DNA of 64,000 nt from Hoeflea sp. YIM 152468 (GCF_029210485.1 NZ_JARGET010000038.1:1-64000), one strand, 5' to 3'; positions 54,553-63,269 are shown, counted from the first letter of the stretch. Notes: generated by a model from the letters alone, not told the origin. Translations and numbers: made by a program.

Positions 54553-55441
54553 AGGTTCGGGACATGACGGCCCAATCCAACCTCCCCTCAAGGGGGAGGG
54601 GAAAAGCAATCCGTCTCAATCAGAACAATGGCCTAGCCAAAACCCAGGCCAATTTTATCCCCGCATTCCGCCCCCATGCCACACTGTGTCTGCTCCCGCT
54701 GCCGGATGGTTCGCGAACGTGTCGGGCCAGGCGGGGGGAAAGCCTTTCGGGATCTGCCGTAACGTGCGGCAAAGCCCGAGGGGAGGCGGAAAGCCATCGG
54801 GGCTCCGCTGGCGGGCGGCCTGCATCGACGCGGGCTGTGCAAAGCCAGCCACCGGGCCGGTTTTTCTCCGGGCCAGCCATCTGGCGGGCCAGGAACCGAG
54901 ACACCGGACCGGGCCTGTGGCGGACATGGTGTCCAGGCTGTGGTCGATCCCACCCGTTGTTTCGGGTGACGGTCGAGAGCCATCGCTGAGCCACCAGCGT
55001 CCGTGCCGGACCCTTGAGACCCACGCCCGCGGCCGGTCCAGGCTGCGGCCGGAGCAATCCGGACGGAGAGCCCTGAAGAGGGGCAGGTGGATAAGCCGGC
55101 TCCGCGTGTGCAAGGCGCCGCCTGTCGGATGCGGACATCATCCGGCGCGTTTCGGGCCGCGCGCAGGTTGCGCCAGCCTGTGTGCATGGCGCGGTCAGAT
55201 GGCTGCATCCGACCCCGAACGGACATGCACACACATAACCCTCATTTCCGTAAGGCAAAGCCCGCGTGCGGCCCTCCGGAATGCCAGGCCAGTTCACACC
55301 CCGGCGGCTTCGTCGCGCGGCAACGCCTTGGCATGTCCCGGCCTTGCCGGTCTGGCTTTGGCCGGCGTGATATTGGCCGGTCTGACTTCGGGGAGGCTCG
55401 CCTCGGGCGGGCCGATCCACACGCAGATGCGCGCGACCGGC

Positions 55442-56065
55442 TCAGCTATGGGCAAATATGTCGGTGTCGTCCCAGCCCAGAAGATCGAGCTTGGCGCGGG
55501 TCGGCAGGAAATCGAAACAGGCTTTGGCATGGGCTTCTCGCCCGTCGCGCTTGAGCCGGGCAGTGAGTTTGTCGGTCAGCGCATGCAGATGCAGAACATC
55601 GGCGGCGGCGTAATCGAGCTGTGCCTGGCTGAGGCTTTCGGCGGCCCAGTCGGAGGATTGCTGCTGCTTGGACAGGTCGATGTCGAGCAGTTCCCGGACC
55701 AGATCCTTGAGCCCGTGCCGGTCGGTGTAGGTGCGCGTGAGCCGCGAGGCGATCTTGGTGCAGAACACCGGCGTGGCGGTGACGCCAAAGCTTTGAAACA
55801 GCACGGCGATATCGAAACGGCCATAATGGAACAGCTTGCGCTTGCTCTGGTCCTCGAGCAGCGCCGCAAGGTTTGGCGCCCGGATCTGCCCGGCGGCGAT
55901 CTGGATCACGTCGGCGGTTGCGTCGCCCGGCGAAAGCTGCACCACGCACAACCGGTCGCGGCGCGGCACCAGTCCGAGCGTTTCGGTGTCAATGGCGATG
56001 TCGTGCGTGTAGCGCGCCATCGCGGCTGCGGAAATGTCACCCGTGTGGGTGCGGATCTGGGCCAT
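55442..56065 (-). CDS. ribonuclease D-type 3'-5' exonuclease (short form)
   Basis: A 207-residue DEDDy exonuclease. All catalytic residues can be found: Asp26 and Glu28 in AIDTETLGLVP, Asp85 in FHYGRFDIAVLF, Tyr152 and Asp156 in QLDYAAADVLHLH. The C-terminal HRDC domains of full-length RNase D (~380 residues) are missing; stand-alone catalytic domains like this are common in Rhizobiales. It probably trims structured RNA 3' ends, though DNA exonuclease activity cannot be excluded. It lies downstream of the BMP gene on the same strand, beyond a terminator. Confidence 0.9.
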   Translation of the reverse strand: MAQIRTHTGDISAAAMARYTHDIAIDTETLGLVPRRDRLCVVQLSPGDATADVIQIAAGQIRAPNLAALLEDQSKRKLFHYGRFDIAVLFQSFGVTATPVFCTKIASRLTRTYTDRHGLKDLVRELLDIDLSKQQQSSDWAAESLSQAQLDYAAADVLHLHALTDKLTARLKRDGREAHAKACFDFLPTRAKLDLLGWDDTDIFAHS

Positions 56066-56129
56066 GGTTGAAACATCCCTGTTGGTGGCGCGGCTCTGTA
56101 GCCCGGGGCTTGCAGCCGGCGCAAGACAA

Positions 56130-56156
56130 CGGCCGGGCGATGGTGCTGCCCGGCCG
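56130..56156 (-). terminator. terminator/hairpin after the BMP-type gene
   Basis: CGGCCGGGC (56130-56138) and GCCCGGCCG (56148-56156) form a perfect 9-bp stem with a 9-base loop. On the minus strand it follows the BMP gene stop by about 40 bases and is followed by TTGTCTTG, a weak T-rich tail. Confidence 0.75.
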
Positions 56157-56195
56157 CTGCGTCCCTGTCAGTTGGCCCGCGGGCCATCAGCTGCC

Positions 56196-57188
56196 TCAGT
56201 AAGGGCAGGCATTGTCCGACATGTAGTCGTGAACCGTGATCTTGCCGGCGATGATGTCGGCTTTGGCAGCTTCCACTGCCGCCTTCATCTCGTCGGTGAC
56301 CAGATCGGCATTGTGTTCATCCATGGCGTAATCCACGCCATCTTCCGCCAGGCCGAGCGAGCTGAAACCATAGGAGAACTTGTCATCCTTGGCATCCATG
56401 AAGGCATTGTAGACAGCCACATCGACGCGCTTGAGCATCGAGGTGAGCACCTTGCCGGGCTGCAGGCCGTTCTGGTTGGAATCGACGCCGATGCCGAGCT
56501 TGCCCGCATCAGCGGCAGCCTGAAGCACGCCGATGCCGGTGCCGCCGGCCGCCGCATAGACCACGTCGGAGCCCTGGTCGATCTGCGACTTGGTGATCTC
56601 GCCGCCCTTGACCGGGTCGTTCCAGGCGTCAGGCGTGGTGCCGGTCATGGCTTCAAGAACCTTGGCGTCGGGATTGGTTGCCAGAACGCCGCCCTTGTAG
56701 CCGCAGGCAAACTTGCGGATCAGCGGGATGTCCATGCCGCCGATGAAGCTCACCGTGCCGGTCTCGGACGCCTTGGCGGCCATCACGCCGACCAGGAAAG
56801 ATCCTTCCTGCTCCTTGTAGACCACGGACCGCACATTTGGCGCGTCCACCACCATGTCGATGATGGCGAAATCCGTCTCCGGATAGTCGGCGGCGACCTT
56901 CTCGAGCGAAGCTGCCCAGGAAAAGCCGGCCATGACGATCGGGTTGTTGCCGTCCTTGGCAAAGCGGCGCAGCGCCTGCTCGCGCTGGGCGTCGTTGGCA
57001 ATCTCGAAATCGCGGTAGTCGATTCCGGTTTCGGTCTTGAATTTTTCAGCGCCGACATAGGCAGCCTCGTTGAAGGATTTGTCGAACTTGCCGCCGAGGT
57101 CGTAGATGATGGCCGGCTTGATGTCGGCGGCCATGGCGGTCGCAGACATTGCGGCGATGGCGAGGAAGCTCAAAAGCGTGCGTTTCAT
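56196..57188 (-). CDS. BMP-family ABC transporter substrate-binding protein
   Basis: A 330-residue exported protein with a Sec signal (LLSFLAIAAMSATAMA, cleavage after AMA) and the BMP/PnrA fold: AIIYDLGGKFDKSFNEAAYV at the N terminus, ADYPETDFAIIDMVVDAPNV, KEQEGSFLVGVMAAKAS, SFIGGMDIPLIRKFACGYKG, and SDVVYAAAGGTGIGVLQAA with GVDSNQNG. Family members bind nucleosides or simple furan-type ligands. It is not a lipoprotein, since no lipobox Cys is present. No permease or ATPase gene is beside it, which is unusual. Confidence 0.93.
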   Translation of the reverse strand: MKRTLLSFLAIAAMSATAMAADIKPAIIYDLGGKFDKSFNEAAYVGAEKFKTETGIDYRDFEIANDAQREQALRRFAKDGNNPIVMAGFSWAASLEKVAADYPETDFAIIDMVVDAPNVRSVVYKEQEGSFLVGVMAAKASETGTVSFIGGMDIPLIRKFACGYKGGVLATNPDAKVLEAMTGTTPDAWNDPVKGGEITKSQIDQGSDVVYAAAGGTGIGVLQAAADAGKLGIGVDSNQNGLQPGKVLTSMLKRVDVAVYNAFMDAKDDKFSYGFSSLGLAEDGVDYAMDEHNADLVTDEMKAAVEAAKADIIAGKITVHDYMSDNACPY

Positions 57189-57717
57189 GATGTGCAGCCC
57201 TGTAGGTTAACTGTTGATCTTTATGGGTCCTCCCGCATGCCCAATTGGGCAGACCTGCGGAATTTGCCGGCCATTGCTGGCCGGAAGCCGGTATCCTTGC
57301 ATGGCTTTTGGGAAAAATCCAACGCCGAATTGAGACCGTGGTGATTACGCAAATGGCTGTCGCGTCATCTTCGGGCCGATGCCCCCCGCGGCGCTCGACC
57401 GCCGTTTCCGGTCAAGCCGCTGCTGGCCGCTGCTGGCCGCTGCGGGCCGCAGCGGGCCGCATCCTCCCCGCTTGCATTGTGCAACGCGGTGCCGCGTGCC
57501 GCCGCGGGGTGCCGGCTGGTTCGGGGTCCTGGTTCAAGCCGGCCGGCAGGCTCGGCAGAGTGTGAGGCGGGCCTTGTCTCTGGCCGCGGCGTCAAGCGGC
57601 GACAATCGGCTGGTCGGCTGGCGGATCAGCGCCGCGCCTGAGCCTCGGGACGAGACTTCGGGGGCGGCACGCGCGCCTGAGCGGCGCGATCTGCCATCAC
57701 CCGGCGCCGGCGGCCGG
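57189..57717. other. 529-bp region with GC-rich tandem decamers, no supported gene
   Basis: The first ~150 bp serve as upstream region of the BMP gene. The centre carries four tandem 10-base units (57421-57460). Frames open on both strands here are low in complexity and have no recognisable domain. No RNA gene seen. Confidence 0.5.
57421..57460. repeat. four tandem 10-bp units
   Basis: TGCTGGCCGC, TGCTGGCCGC, TGCGGGCCGC, AGCGGGCCGC: two identical units followed by two degenerate ones. The last two can pair with each other to form a GC hairpin (CTGCGGGCCGCAG). Confidence 0.75.
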
Positions 57718-58035
57718 TCAGGCGGCAAAGCGTCCGGCCAGCCGGGCTCGGCGATAGCCCGCCAGATAAAACAGCAGCGACAGCGCCAGCAAGACGACAC
57801 AGGCCGGCTGCATCAGCACCCACGCCACGCCCGGATCCCACACCCAGGCGGGCAAATACTGAGCCGACAGATTTTCCAGAAGCGCCAGGGTTTCGGGGCT
57901 GCCCGACGACCAGGATTGTGCCAGCGGGGAGAGCACCAGCCTGCCCGCGGCGACCGATTTTATGGCGTCGACCAATCCGGCAAGCACAGCACATACCAGA
58001 AAGACAAGGCTCAACGTCCGCGCGACAAATCGCAT
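57718..58035 (-). CDS. small conserved-type membrane protein
   Basis: A 105-residue protein with an N-terminal hydrophobic helix (TLSLVFLVCAVLAGLVDAIK, residues 7-26) and a second near the C terminus (VLMQPACVVLLALSLLFYLA), leaving a ~45-residue loop probably in the periplasm (LSPLAQSWSSGSPETLALLE; YLPAWVWDPGVAWVL). Proteins with this TM-loop-WDP-TM pattern are common in Rhizobiales, with no known function. ATG 58035 follows GGGAGC. The frame is open further upstream without support. Confidence 0.7.
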   Translation of the reverse strand: MRFVARTLSLVFLVCAVLAGLVDAIKSVAAGRLVLSPLAQSWSSGSPETLALLENLSAQYLPAWVWDPGVAWVLMQPACVVLLALSLLFYLAGYRRARLAGRFAA

Positions 58036-58325
58036 TTCTTGCTCCCGACAGAGACAGTCGACAAGGCCGGCAACCCAGGCCCGGTCCGAGACATAATGGC
58101 CGAAATTCATTGACGCAATGGCCAGCTGACGCCGCTGCAGCCGGCAGCGCTGAATAATGTCGCTGCGCGCTGCCGAATTACGGTTGCCAAGCAGGGCGTC
58201 TTGGCTATAGTGCCGCCCGATCCGGACCGGTAACTCCGGGTGCTTTGCGGCACCCTTTGCCCGGCAGATCGACCGCCTTGACATCGGCCGGCATGGCCGG
58301 GTACTTGCGCGTCAGACGGATATGC

Positions 58326-58415
58326 GGAGAGGTGGCCGAGTGGTCGAAGGCGCACGCCTGGAAAGTGTGTAGGCGGGGAACCGTCTCGAGGGTTCGAATC
58401 CCTCTCTCTCCGCCA
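58326..58415 (+). tRNA. tRNA-Ser (anticodon GGA)
   Basis: 90 nt class II tRNA with encoded CCA. The acceptor stem is GGAGAGG with TCTCTCC (one G-T pair). GTGGCCGAGTGG is the serine D-arm. The anticodon stem CACGC/GTGTG carries loop CTGGAAA with GGA at 58360-58362. There is a long variable arm, and GGGTTCGAATCCC forms the T-arm. An integrase stump lies immediately downstream, so the tRNA may serve as an attachment site. Confidence 0.97.
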
Positions 58416-58904
58416 TAAACCACCCTGTTGATTTCACATGGTTTCCAGACCCCCGGATTGGGCTTGTCCCCACTCATGTACCCGGGTTTTGCCATGTATT
58501 TGACGCGCCGCGAGAACGGATATCGATTCCAGCGCCGAATCCCCAAGAACCTGGAGCTGATTCTCGGCAGAACGCCCATCCGCATCCGCATCCGCTTGGG
58601 CAATCTGTCCGTTCGGTAGGCTTCAGGTATCGCCCGTTTGCTGGCCAGTCATTCGGACCGGCGATTTCTCGATGTCGTGGGCTACGGGGATAAAGCCATG
58701 TCCGACAATACCGATCCAAGGAGCGGTTGCGAACATTATCGCCAAATTCAGATCAGCGTCTGGCTGGCAGATAGGCCAAGGCGCCGAGAAGGGGTTGGAT
58801 TTGTGTCATAGCGCGATAGCTGTATGGAACGCCCGCAAGCGTCACAGCGAACACCGCCAGTGTGGCGAGGCATGTGAGCCAACTGCGCCTACGACCTGAC
58901 CGCA
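58416..58904. other. tRNA-proximal remnant region
   Basis: Between tRNA-Ser and the creatinase gene. It contains the integrase stump (58494-58619) and ~280 bp more without a convincing gene. A 50-codon minus-strand frame at 58753-58905 with one hydrophobic stretch is possible but unsupported. No second copy of the tRNA 3' end occurs in the window. Confidence 0.5.
58494..58619 (+). pseudogene. N-terminal remnant of a tyrosine recombinase (DUF6538-type)
   Basis: 41 codons reading MYLTRRENGYRFQRRIPKNL then ELILGRTPIRIRIRLGNLSVR and a TAG. This is the small N-terminal domain (R..G.Y.F.RRIP..L...) that precedes the SAM-like and catalytic domains of many phage/island integrases. The rest of the enzyme is missing. 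It begins 79 bp after tRNA-Ser on the same strand, the usual place for an island integrase. An in-frame ATG at 58476 is also possible. Confidence 0.65.
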
Positions 58905-60116
58905 TCACCGCCCCACAATGTTGTGTTCTGGCCCGAACGGGAACCGGGTTATGTTTTCCGCCCCGTCTTCGGACATGACAACAATGTCGTGCTCACGGTA
59001 TCCCCCCGCCCCGGCAGTGCCTTCCGGGATCATCACCATCGGCTCCATGGAAACCACCATTCCAGGCTTCAGCTCGGTGTCGATGTCTTCTCGCAGTTCC
59101 ACGCCCGCTTCGCGGCCGTAGTAATGGCTCAGCACACCAAAACTGTGGCCATAGCCGAAAGACCTGTATTTGAGCAGGTCCCATTCACGGTACATTTCGT
59201 TGAGCTCGATCGCGATGTCGCTGCACCGTGCGCCGGGCTTGAGCAGGCGCAGGCCACGCTCATGAACCGCAACATTCTTGGTCCAGATTTCGAGACTGGC
59301 GTCATCCACCGAGCCGCAGAACATGGTTCTTTCGAGAGCGGTGTAATAGCCGAAAATCATCGGGAAAGCATTCAGGCTCAGAATGTCTCCCTGCTCGATG
59401 GTGCGGTTTGTAACCGGGTTGTGGGCACCGTCGGTGTTGATGCCGGACTGGAACCATGTCCATGTGTCCATCAGCTCCACAAACGGAAATGACTTGGCAA
59501 TTTCGCGGATCATCGCGTTGGTGCTGGCGATTGCCACTTCATGCTCTTGAACGCCTGCCTGAACAGCATTGAAAGCCGCCCAGCCGCCCACATCGCAGAT
59601 CCGAGCGCCCTCCTTGATAAGCCTGATCTCTTCGCCCGACTTGATTGTCCGCATCCACATTGACGCGTCGGAAACATCGACAAATTCGACACCCGGCAAT
59701 GCTGCTTCAAGCGACTTTCGATAGTCGAGCGAGACATGGTCGAATTCGATCGCCACCCGCTTGGCGCCGTGGGTCAGTTGCTGGACGGCGCGGTAAAAAT
59801 TATCCTGGCGCCAATCCGTGTAGGTCACGTTCTGGCCGAAGCTGCGCCGCCACGGCTGCCCGCCATCGATTCCCGCGGAGATGGTCGTCGCCGAATTCGC
59901 GGTTACAACCATTCCGTATTTGCGCCCGAAATAGCAGTAAAGCCAACCTGAATAATAGTTTATGCAATGGTGCGAAGTCAAAAGCGTCGAATCGACGTTG
60001 TTCCTGTCCATCCAGGTGCGAAGATCATCCTGGCGACGCTTCATTTCCTGATCGGAAAATGGCGAATAGTCCTTTTCGCCATTGTGCCATTCCATTACGT
60101 GAAGCATGTCTTCCAT
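58905..60116 (-). CDS. creatinase (creatine amidinohydrolase)
   Basis: A 403-residue enzyme of the pita-bread (M24) fold hydrolysing creatine to sarcosine and urea. The sequence is strongly like Pseudomonas creatinase across its length: NYYSGWLYCYFGRKYGMVVT, SAGIDGGQPWRRSFGQN, ELMDTWTWFQSGINTDGAHN, YTALERTMFCG, SFGYGHSFGVLSHYYGREAG, ELREDIDTELKPGMVVSMEP and AGGYREHDIVVMSEDGAENI. The His in TDGAHNPV corresponds to the known catalytic His232. The metal ligands of M24 peptidases are absent, as expected. The start is uncertain (ATG 60116, 60107 or 60095). It is paired with creatininase at 61200 across a LysR gene. Confidence 0.94.
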   Translation of the reverse strand: MEDMLHVMEWHNGEKDYSPFSDQEMKRRQDDLRTWMDRNNVDSTLLTSHHCINYYSGWLYCYFGRKYGMVVTANSATTISAGIDGGQPWRRSFGQNVTYTDWRQDNFYRAVQQLTHGAKRVAIEFDHVSLDYRKSLEAALPGVEFVDVSDASMWMRTIKSGEEIRLIKEGARICDVGGWAAFNAVQAGVQEHEVAIASTNAMIREIAKSFPFVELMDTWTWFQSGINTDGAHNPVTNRTIEQGDILSLNAFPMIFGYYTALERTMFCGSVDDASLEIWTKNVAVHERGLRLLKPGARCSDIAIELNEMYREWDLLKYRSFGYGHSFGVLSHYYGREAGVELREDIDTELKPGMVVSMEPMVMIPEGTAGAGGYREHDIVVMSEDGAENITRFPFGPEHNIVGR

Positions 60117-60207
60117 CAATGGTGCGCCGCCTGCCGATTTCCACTGCTTCAGCTAGCACTCATTGGTTCAATCCCAGAAATTAATTGACGTTATTTGGGG
60201 ATAAGGA

Positions 60208-61104
60208 CTATTTATGGTTTCGGACGATTATCGTTTTTTGGAAACCGGCCACCCCATTGGAAATCCGCTCGACCAGGCGGATGGCGGCGTCAGATAGTCT
60301 GATGTGTTTGTAGAAAATTCCGACATTTATGGGTGGCAAGGGTGGAAACCCATCCGCAACGACCAATTTGCGCATCCCGGGTTGGTACGTCTTTCTGGTG
60401 AGTGCACTTATTCCAAGGCCGCTGATCACCGCATTCTGCAGAGCATTGATGCCAGGACTGCAAAACGCTATGCGCCAGTTTTGTCCGGTGGCTTCAAGGG
60501 CGTGCAGCATTCGGGCGCGGTAGGCGCAACCTTCAGGATGAACCACCAGAGGTACCGGCTTGCCGGGTGCAAGGCTGAAATCCCGCCCGCAGACCCAATA
60601 AGGTCGTTCGGACCAATGCAAAGATACGTAGGGCATGGGCATGCTGTCGGTGACAGCAATGACGATATCGAGCTGATCGGCATGCAGCAGGTCCAGGAGG
60701 TCTCGGCTCCAGCCACACAGGATATCGAGTTCCACGCCTGTATTTTCCTGCATGAAATTGACGATTTCCGATTGAAAGAATCCGATCGAATAATCAATCG
60801 GCAGGCCGACCCGCAGGACGCCGGACAAATTTGACCGCCGGATTTGCGAGGCGGCGCTGTCGTTGAGCTGCAGGATCTGGCGGGCATAACTCAAAAGCAT
60901 CTGCCCATCGCCGGTCAGGTTCAGCTTCTTGCCCGAATGCTTCACCAGCTGACGGTCGAGCAGTTGCTCAAGCCGCTTTATCTGCAAAGAAATTGCAGGC
61001 TGTGTCCGGCCGAGGACGCGACCTGTTTCCGTATAATTTCCGAGATCCGCAGCCGTTACGAATGTCCGCAGCAGGTCGGTTTGTAGGTTCAATGGTGCTC
61101 GCAT
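60208..61104 (-). CDS. LysR-family regulator of the creatinine cluster
   Basis: A 298-residue LysR protein. The N-terminal DNA-binding domain is NLQTDLLRTFVTAADLGNYT then RVLGRTQPAISLQIKRLEQL and LLDRQLVKHSGKKLNLTGDG. The effector domain starts at GVLRVGLPIDYSIGFFQSEI. It lies between creatinase (same strand, 91 bp away) and creatininase (divergent, 95 bp away), so it probably senses creatinine, creatine or a product and controls both directions. The gap 61105-61199 is AT-rich and would hold the operator. Confidence 0.92.
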   Translation of the reverse strand: MRAPLNLQTDLLRTFVTAADLGNYTETGRVLGRTQPAISLQIKRLEQLLDRQLVKHSGKKLNLTGDGQMLLSYARQILQLNDSAASQIRRSNLSGVLRVGLPIDYSIGFFQSEIVNFMQENTGVELDILCGWSRDLLDLLHADQLDIVIAVTDSMPMPYVSLHWSERPYWVCGRDFSLAPGKPVPLVVHPEGCAYRARMLHALEATGQNWRIAFCSPGINALQNAVISGLGISALTRKTYQPGMRKLVVADGFPPLPPINVGIFYKHIRLSDAAIRLVERISNGVAGFQKTIIVRNHK

Positions 61105-61199
61105 AATAAATAATACTTATCCCCGCATTGAAACTATGAATTTTGGATTCCTAGTCGATGGAACGTAGTTTGATCAACAGGAAAAAACCGAGGAATGTC

Positions 61200-62039
61200 A
61201 TGTCCCACCAGACTGTATTTGCTGCCGAGCTGGCATGGCCCGAATATAAACGGCGGGTCTCGGGTGGGGATTGCCCTATCCTGTTGCCGCTTGGATCGAT
61301 GGAGCAACATGGCCATCACATGCCGATGCATGTGGACGTGCTTTTGCCGACCGAGTTCGCCCGTCGTGCGGCAACCGAGATTGGCGCCCTGGTCGCTCCC
61401 CCCTTCACCTATGGCTACAAGTCGCACACCAAGTCCGGTGGCGGCAACCATTTACCCGGCACCACCAGCCTTGATGGGGCAACCCTGGTCAATGCCTTGC
61501 GCGATGTGATCCGCGAATTTGTGCGCCATGGCGCCCGCAACCTCTGCATCGTGAATGGCCATTTCGAGAACTCCTGGTTTATTGTCGAAGGGATCGATCT
61601 GGCGCTGCGCGAGCTCAAATGGGCCGGCATCACGGATGTGAAGATCGTCGTTCTTTCCTATTGGGATTTTGTCCATGAGGAGGCCATCGCCAAGCTTTAT
61701 CCCGATGGCTTTCTTGGCTGGGATATTGAGCATGGCGGGGTGCTGGAAACGTCGCTGATGCTTTCACTTTATCCCGAATTTGTCTCTCTCCAGGATGCGG
61801 TCGAGCACGCGCCCGCTCGCTTTCCACCCTATGATGTCTATCCGGCAAATCCGGACTGGACCCCGCCCAGCGGCACCCTGTCTTCGCCTCTCGGCGCCAC
61901 GATCGAAAAGGGGGAGCTGCTGCTCTCAGTCTGCACCGAAGGAATTGTTTCGGCGCTTCGCAAAGAATTCGCATTGCCTGCCGATGCCGCAGAGTCGGTG
62001 ACAAGAGAAGCTCGGACAACGTTGGTGGAGCAGGGTTGA
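61200..62039 (+). CDS. creatininase (creatinine amidohydrolase)
   Basis: A 279-residue metal-dependent cyclic amidohydrolase interconverting creatinine and creatine. It closely resembles Pseudomonas creatininase: PLGSMEQHGHHMPMHVDVLL carries the Glu/His/Asp metal ligands, followed by YGYKSHTKSGGGNHLPGTTS, LDGATLVNALRDVIREFVRH, NGHFENSWFIVEGIDLALRE (His and Glu ligands) and SYWDFVHEEA with GWDIEHGGVLETSLML. ATG 61200 was chosen because GAGGA lies five bases ahead and it gives the family's N terminus (MSHQTVFAAELAW). It is the first gene of a plus-strand operon with a transporter. Confidence 0.96.
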   Translation: MSHQTVFAAELAWPEYKRRVSGGDCPILLPLGSMEQHGHHMPMHVDVLLPTEFARRAATEIGALVAPPFTYGYKSHTKSGGGNHLPGTTSLDGATLVNALRDVIREFVRHGARNLCIVNGHFENSWFIVEGIDLALRELKWAGITDVKIVVLSYWDFVHEEAIAKLYPDGFLGWDIEHGGVLETSLMLSLYPEFVSLQDAVEHAPARFPPYDVYPANPDWTPPSGTLSSPLGATIEKGELLLSVCTEGIVSALRKEFALPADAAESVTREARTTLVEQG

Positions 62040-62076
62040 GACTGCCGAGCAGTGCCATTTACAGGAGGAGTACTAC

Positions 62077-63192
62077 ATGTCTGATCTATCTTTTATGACC
62101 CGTCGCAAAATTCTCAAACTTGCCGGTGCAACGACACTGGCGGCGCCATTTCTGTCGATCCGAGCCAGCGCGCAGACCGTCAATCTGTCGATGCTTGCCT
62201 GGTATGGCCATGCCGAACCAGACATTGTCGGGGAATTTGAGGAAGCCAACAACGTCAAGTTCACGCCGAAATACTACACCGGCGGTGACAATATGCTGGG
62301 TCTCATTGCCCAGTCGCCCGCCGGCACCTACGACGTCATCCTTTCTGATGCGGAATATGTTCAGCAGCTGAACTCCGCCGGTTATATCGAGGAGCTTGAC
62401 CCGGAAGATTATCACTTTGACGACTATTTTCCGGAGTTCCAGAAATTTCCCGGCCACTGGAAGGACGGCAAGCTGTTTTCTGTGTTGACGCGGTTCGGAT
62501 TTCTAGGTGTCGCCTATAACACGGACACGTTCAGTGAAGCCGACGCGATGAGCTACGATCTCTATGCGGACGACCGGCTAACCGGGAAACTGGGGCACTT
62601 TGATTGGCATCTGCCCAATCTCGGCCAGACCAGCCTCTGGGCCGGCAATGCATCGCCCTACGATATCGATGCGGCTGCATGGGATGCAGTCAAGGCAAAA
62701 ACAATGACTCTGCGTCCTCAGGTCGGGGGCTTCTTCGACTACGGCGGAACCTTCTCGTCGCTCAAGAACGGGCAGATGCTGGCCTTTGCCGGAATTGGAG
62801 ACTGGATTACCGGCACCTTGGAAAAAAATGGTGCGAAGGTTCGCTCGGTTGTGCCGGAGCAAGGGGGGCTGCAGTGGACGGAAAGCTTCTCGATCGGCAA
62901 GGGCTCGCCAAACGCCGAGATGGCGAAAAAGTGGATCCAGTGGATCACCTCGCCCGAGGGGCAGGCCAAGTCTGCAGACATGGCTGCCTATCCGGCGTTG
63001 ATCCCGAACCAGAAGGGATGGAAAGTCCTCAATGAAACCAATATGGCCGAAGCCAAACGCCAGAAAATGGTCGTCGGTGAAGCCAACGTGATGGATATGA
63101 TCCGGAGTGGACAAATCCAGTTCCGGCAACTGCCGGTTCAGCAGGGTATTGAAGACTGGAATGACTTCTGGTCTGACTACAAGGGCGCTTAG
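62077..63192 (+). CDS. PotD/F-type ABC transporter substrate-binding protein
   Basis: A 371-residue periplasmic protein of the spermidine/putrescine-binding class. The N terminus has a twin-arginine-like signal (MTRRKILKLAGATTLAAPFL, cleavage after ASA), so export may use Tat. The mature part has NLSMLAWYGHAEPDIVGEFE, SPAGTYDVILSDAEYVQQLN and GKLGHFDWHLPNLGQTSLWA. Ribosome site AGGAGGAG. By position between creatininase and permease, the ligand is probably creatinine, creatine or a breakdown product (inference), all small cationic or amidino compounds comparable to polyamines. Confidence 0.9.
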   Translation: MSDLSFMTRRKILKLAGATTLAAPFLSIRASAQTVNLSMLAWYGHAEPDIVGEFEEANNVKFTPKYYTGGDNMLGLIAQSPAGTYDVILSDAEYVQQLNSAGYIEELDPEDYHFDDYFPEFQKFPGHWKDGKLFSVLTRFGFLGVAYNTDTFSEADAMSYDLYADDRLTGKLGHFDWHLPNLGQTSLWAGNASPYDIDAAAWDAVKAKTMTLRPQVGGFFDYGGTFSSLKNGQMLAFAGIGDWITGTLEKNGAKVRSVVPEQGGLQWTESFSIGKGSPNAEMAKKWIQWITSPEGQAKSADMAAYPALIPNQKGWKVLNETNMAEAKRQKMVVGEANVMDMIRSGQIQFRQLPVQQGIEDWNDFWSDYKGA

Positions 63193-63198
63193 CGCTGA

Positions 63199-63231
63199 CC
63201 TGTGCGCTGTCCGTCCGGGGCGGCGCACAGG
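63199..63231 (+). terminator. intercistronic stem-loop, binding protein/permease
   Basis: CCTGTGCGC (63199-63207) pairs perfectly with GCGCACAGG (63223-63231) around a 15-base loop. No T-run follows. It is the same arrangement as the hairpin after aglE, probably reducing permease relative to binding-protein expression. Confidence 0.7.
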
Positions 63232-63269
63232 GCCTCCTTCCGATCCTCTGTTCTTCTGAAAGCTTTTCA

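Larger units (their letters stand above)
53786..55441. other. 1.65-kb stretch without supported genes
   Basis: The first ~300 bp (53,786-54,090) are comparatively AT-rich like the preceding two-TM gene and look like island remnant. Then come two copies of a ~134-bp repeat (see entries). From ~54,600 to ~55,440 the sequence is very GC-rich, with long open frames on both strands that result from composition: none has a ribosome site with a recognisable domain, and frames on opposite strands overlap throughout. I see no rRNA, tRNA, RNase P or tmRNA signature. Confidence 0.55.

Noticed and set aside
54620-55420. 266-codon minus-strand frame in the GC-rich block
   Set aside because: Low-complexity Arg/Pro/Gly sequence, overlaps equally long frames on the other strand, no ribosome site.
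54686-56071. 461-codon plus-strand frame in the gene-free region
   Set aside because: Its second half is antisense to RNase D and its first half has no recognisable domain or start signal; open because of high GC.
58036-58325. Upstream extension of the small membrane protein to 58284
   Set aside because: Extension is Arg/Cys-rich without domain; GGGAGC before ATG 58035 and the signal-like helix mark the real start.
58753-58905. Possible 50-codon minus-strand membrane peptide between integrase stump and creatinase
   Set aside because: One hydrophobic stretch only, no ribosome site; a neighbouring frame continues with similar character, so it is more likely debris.
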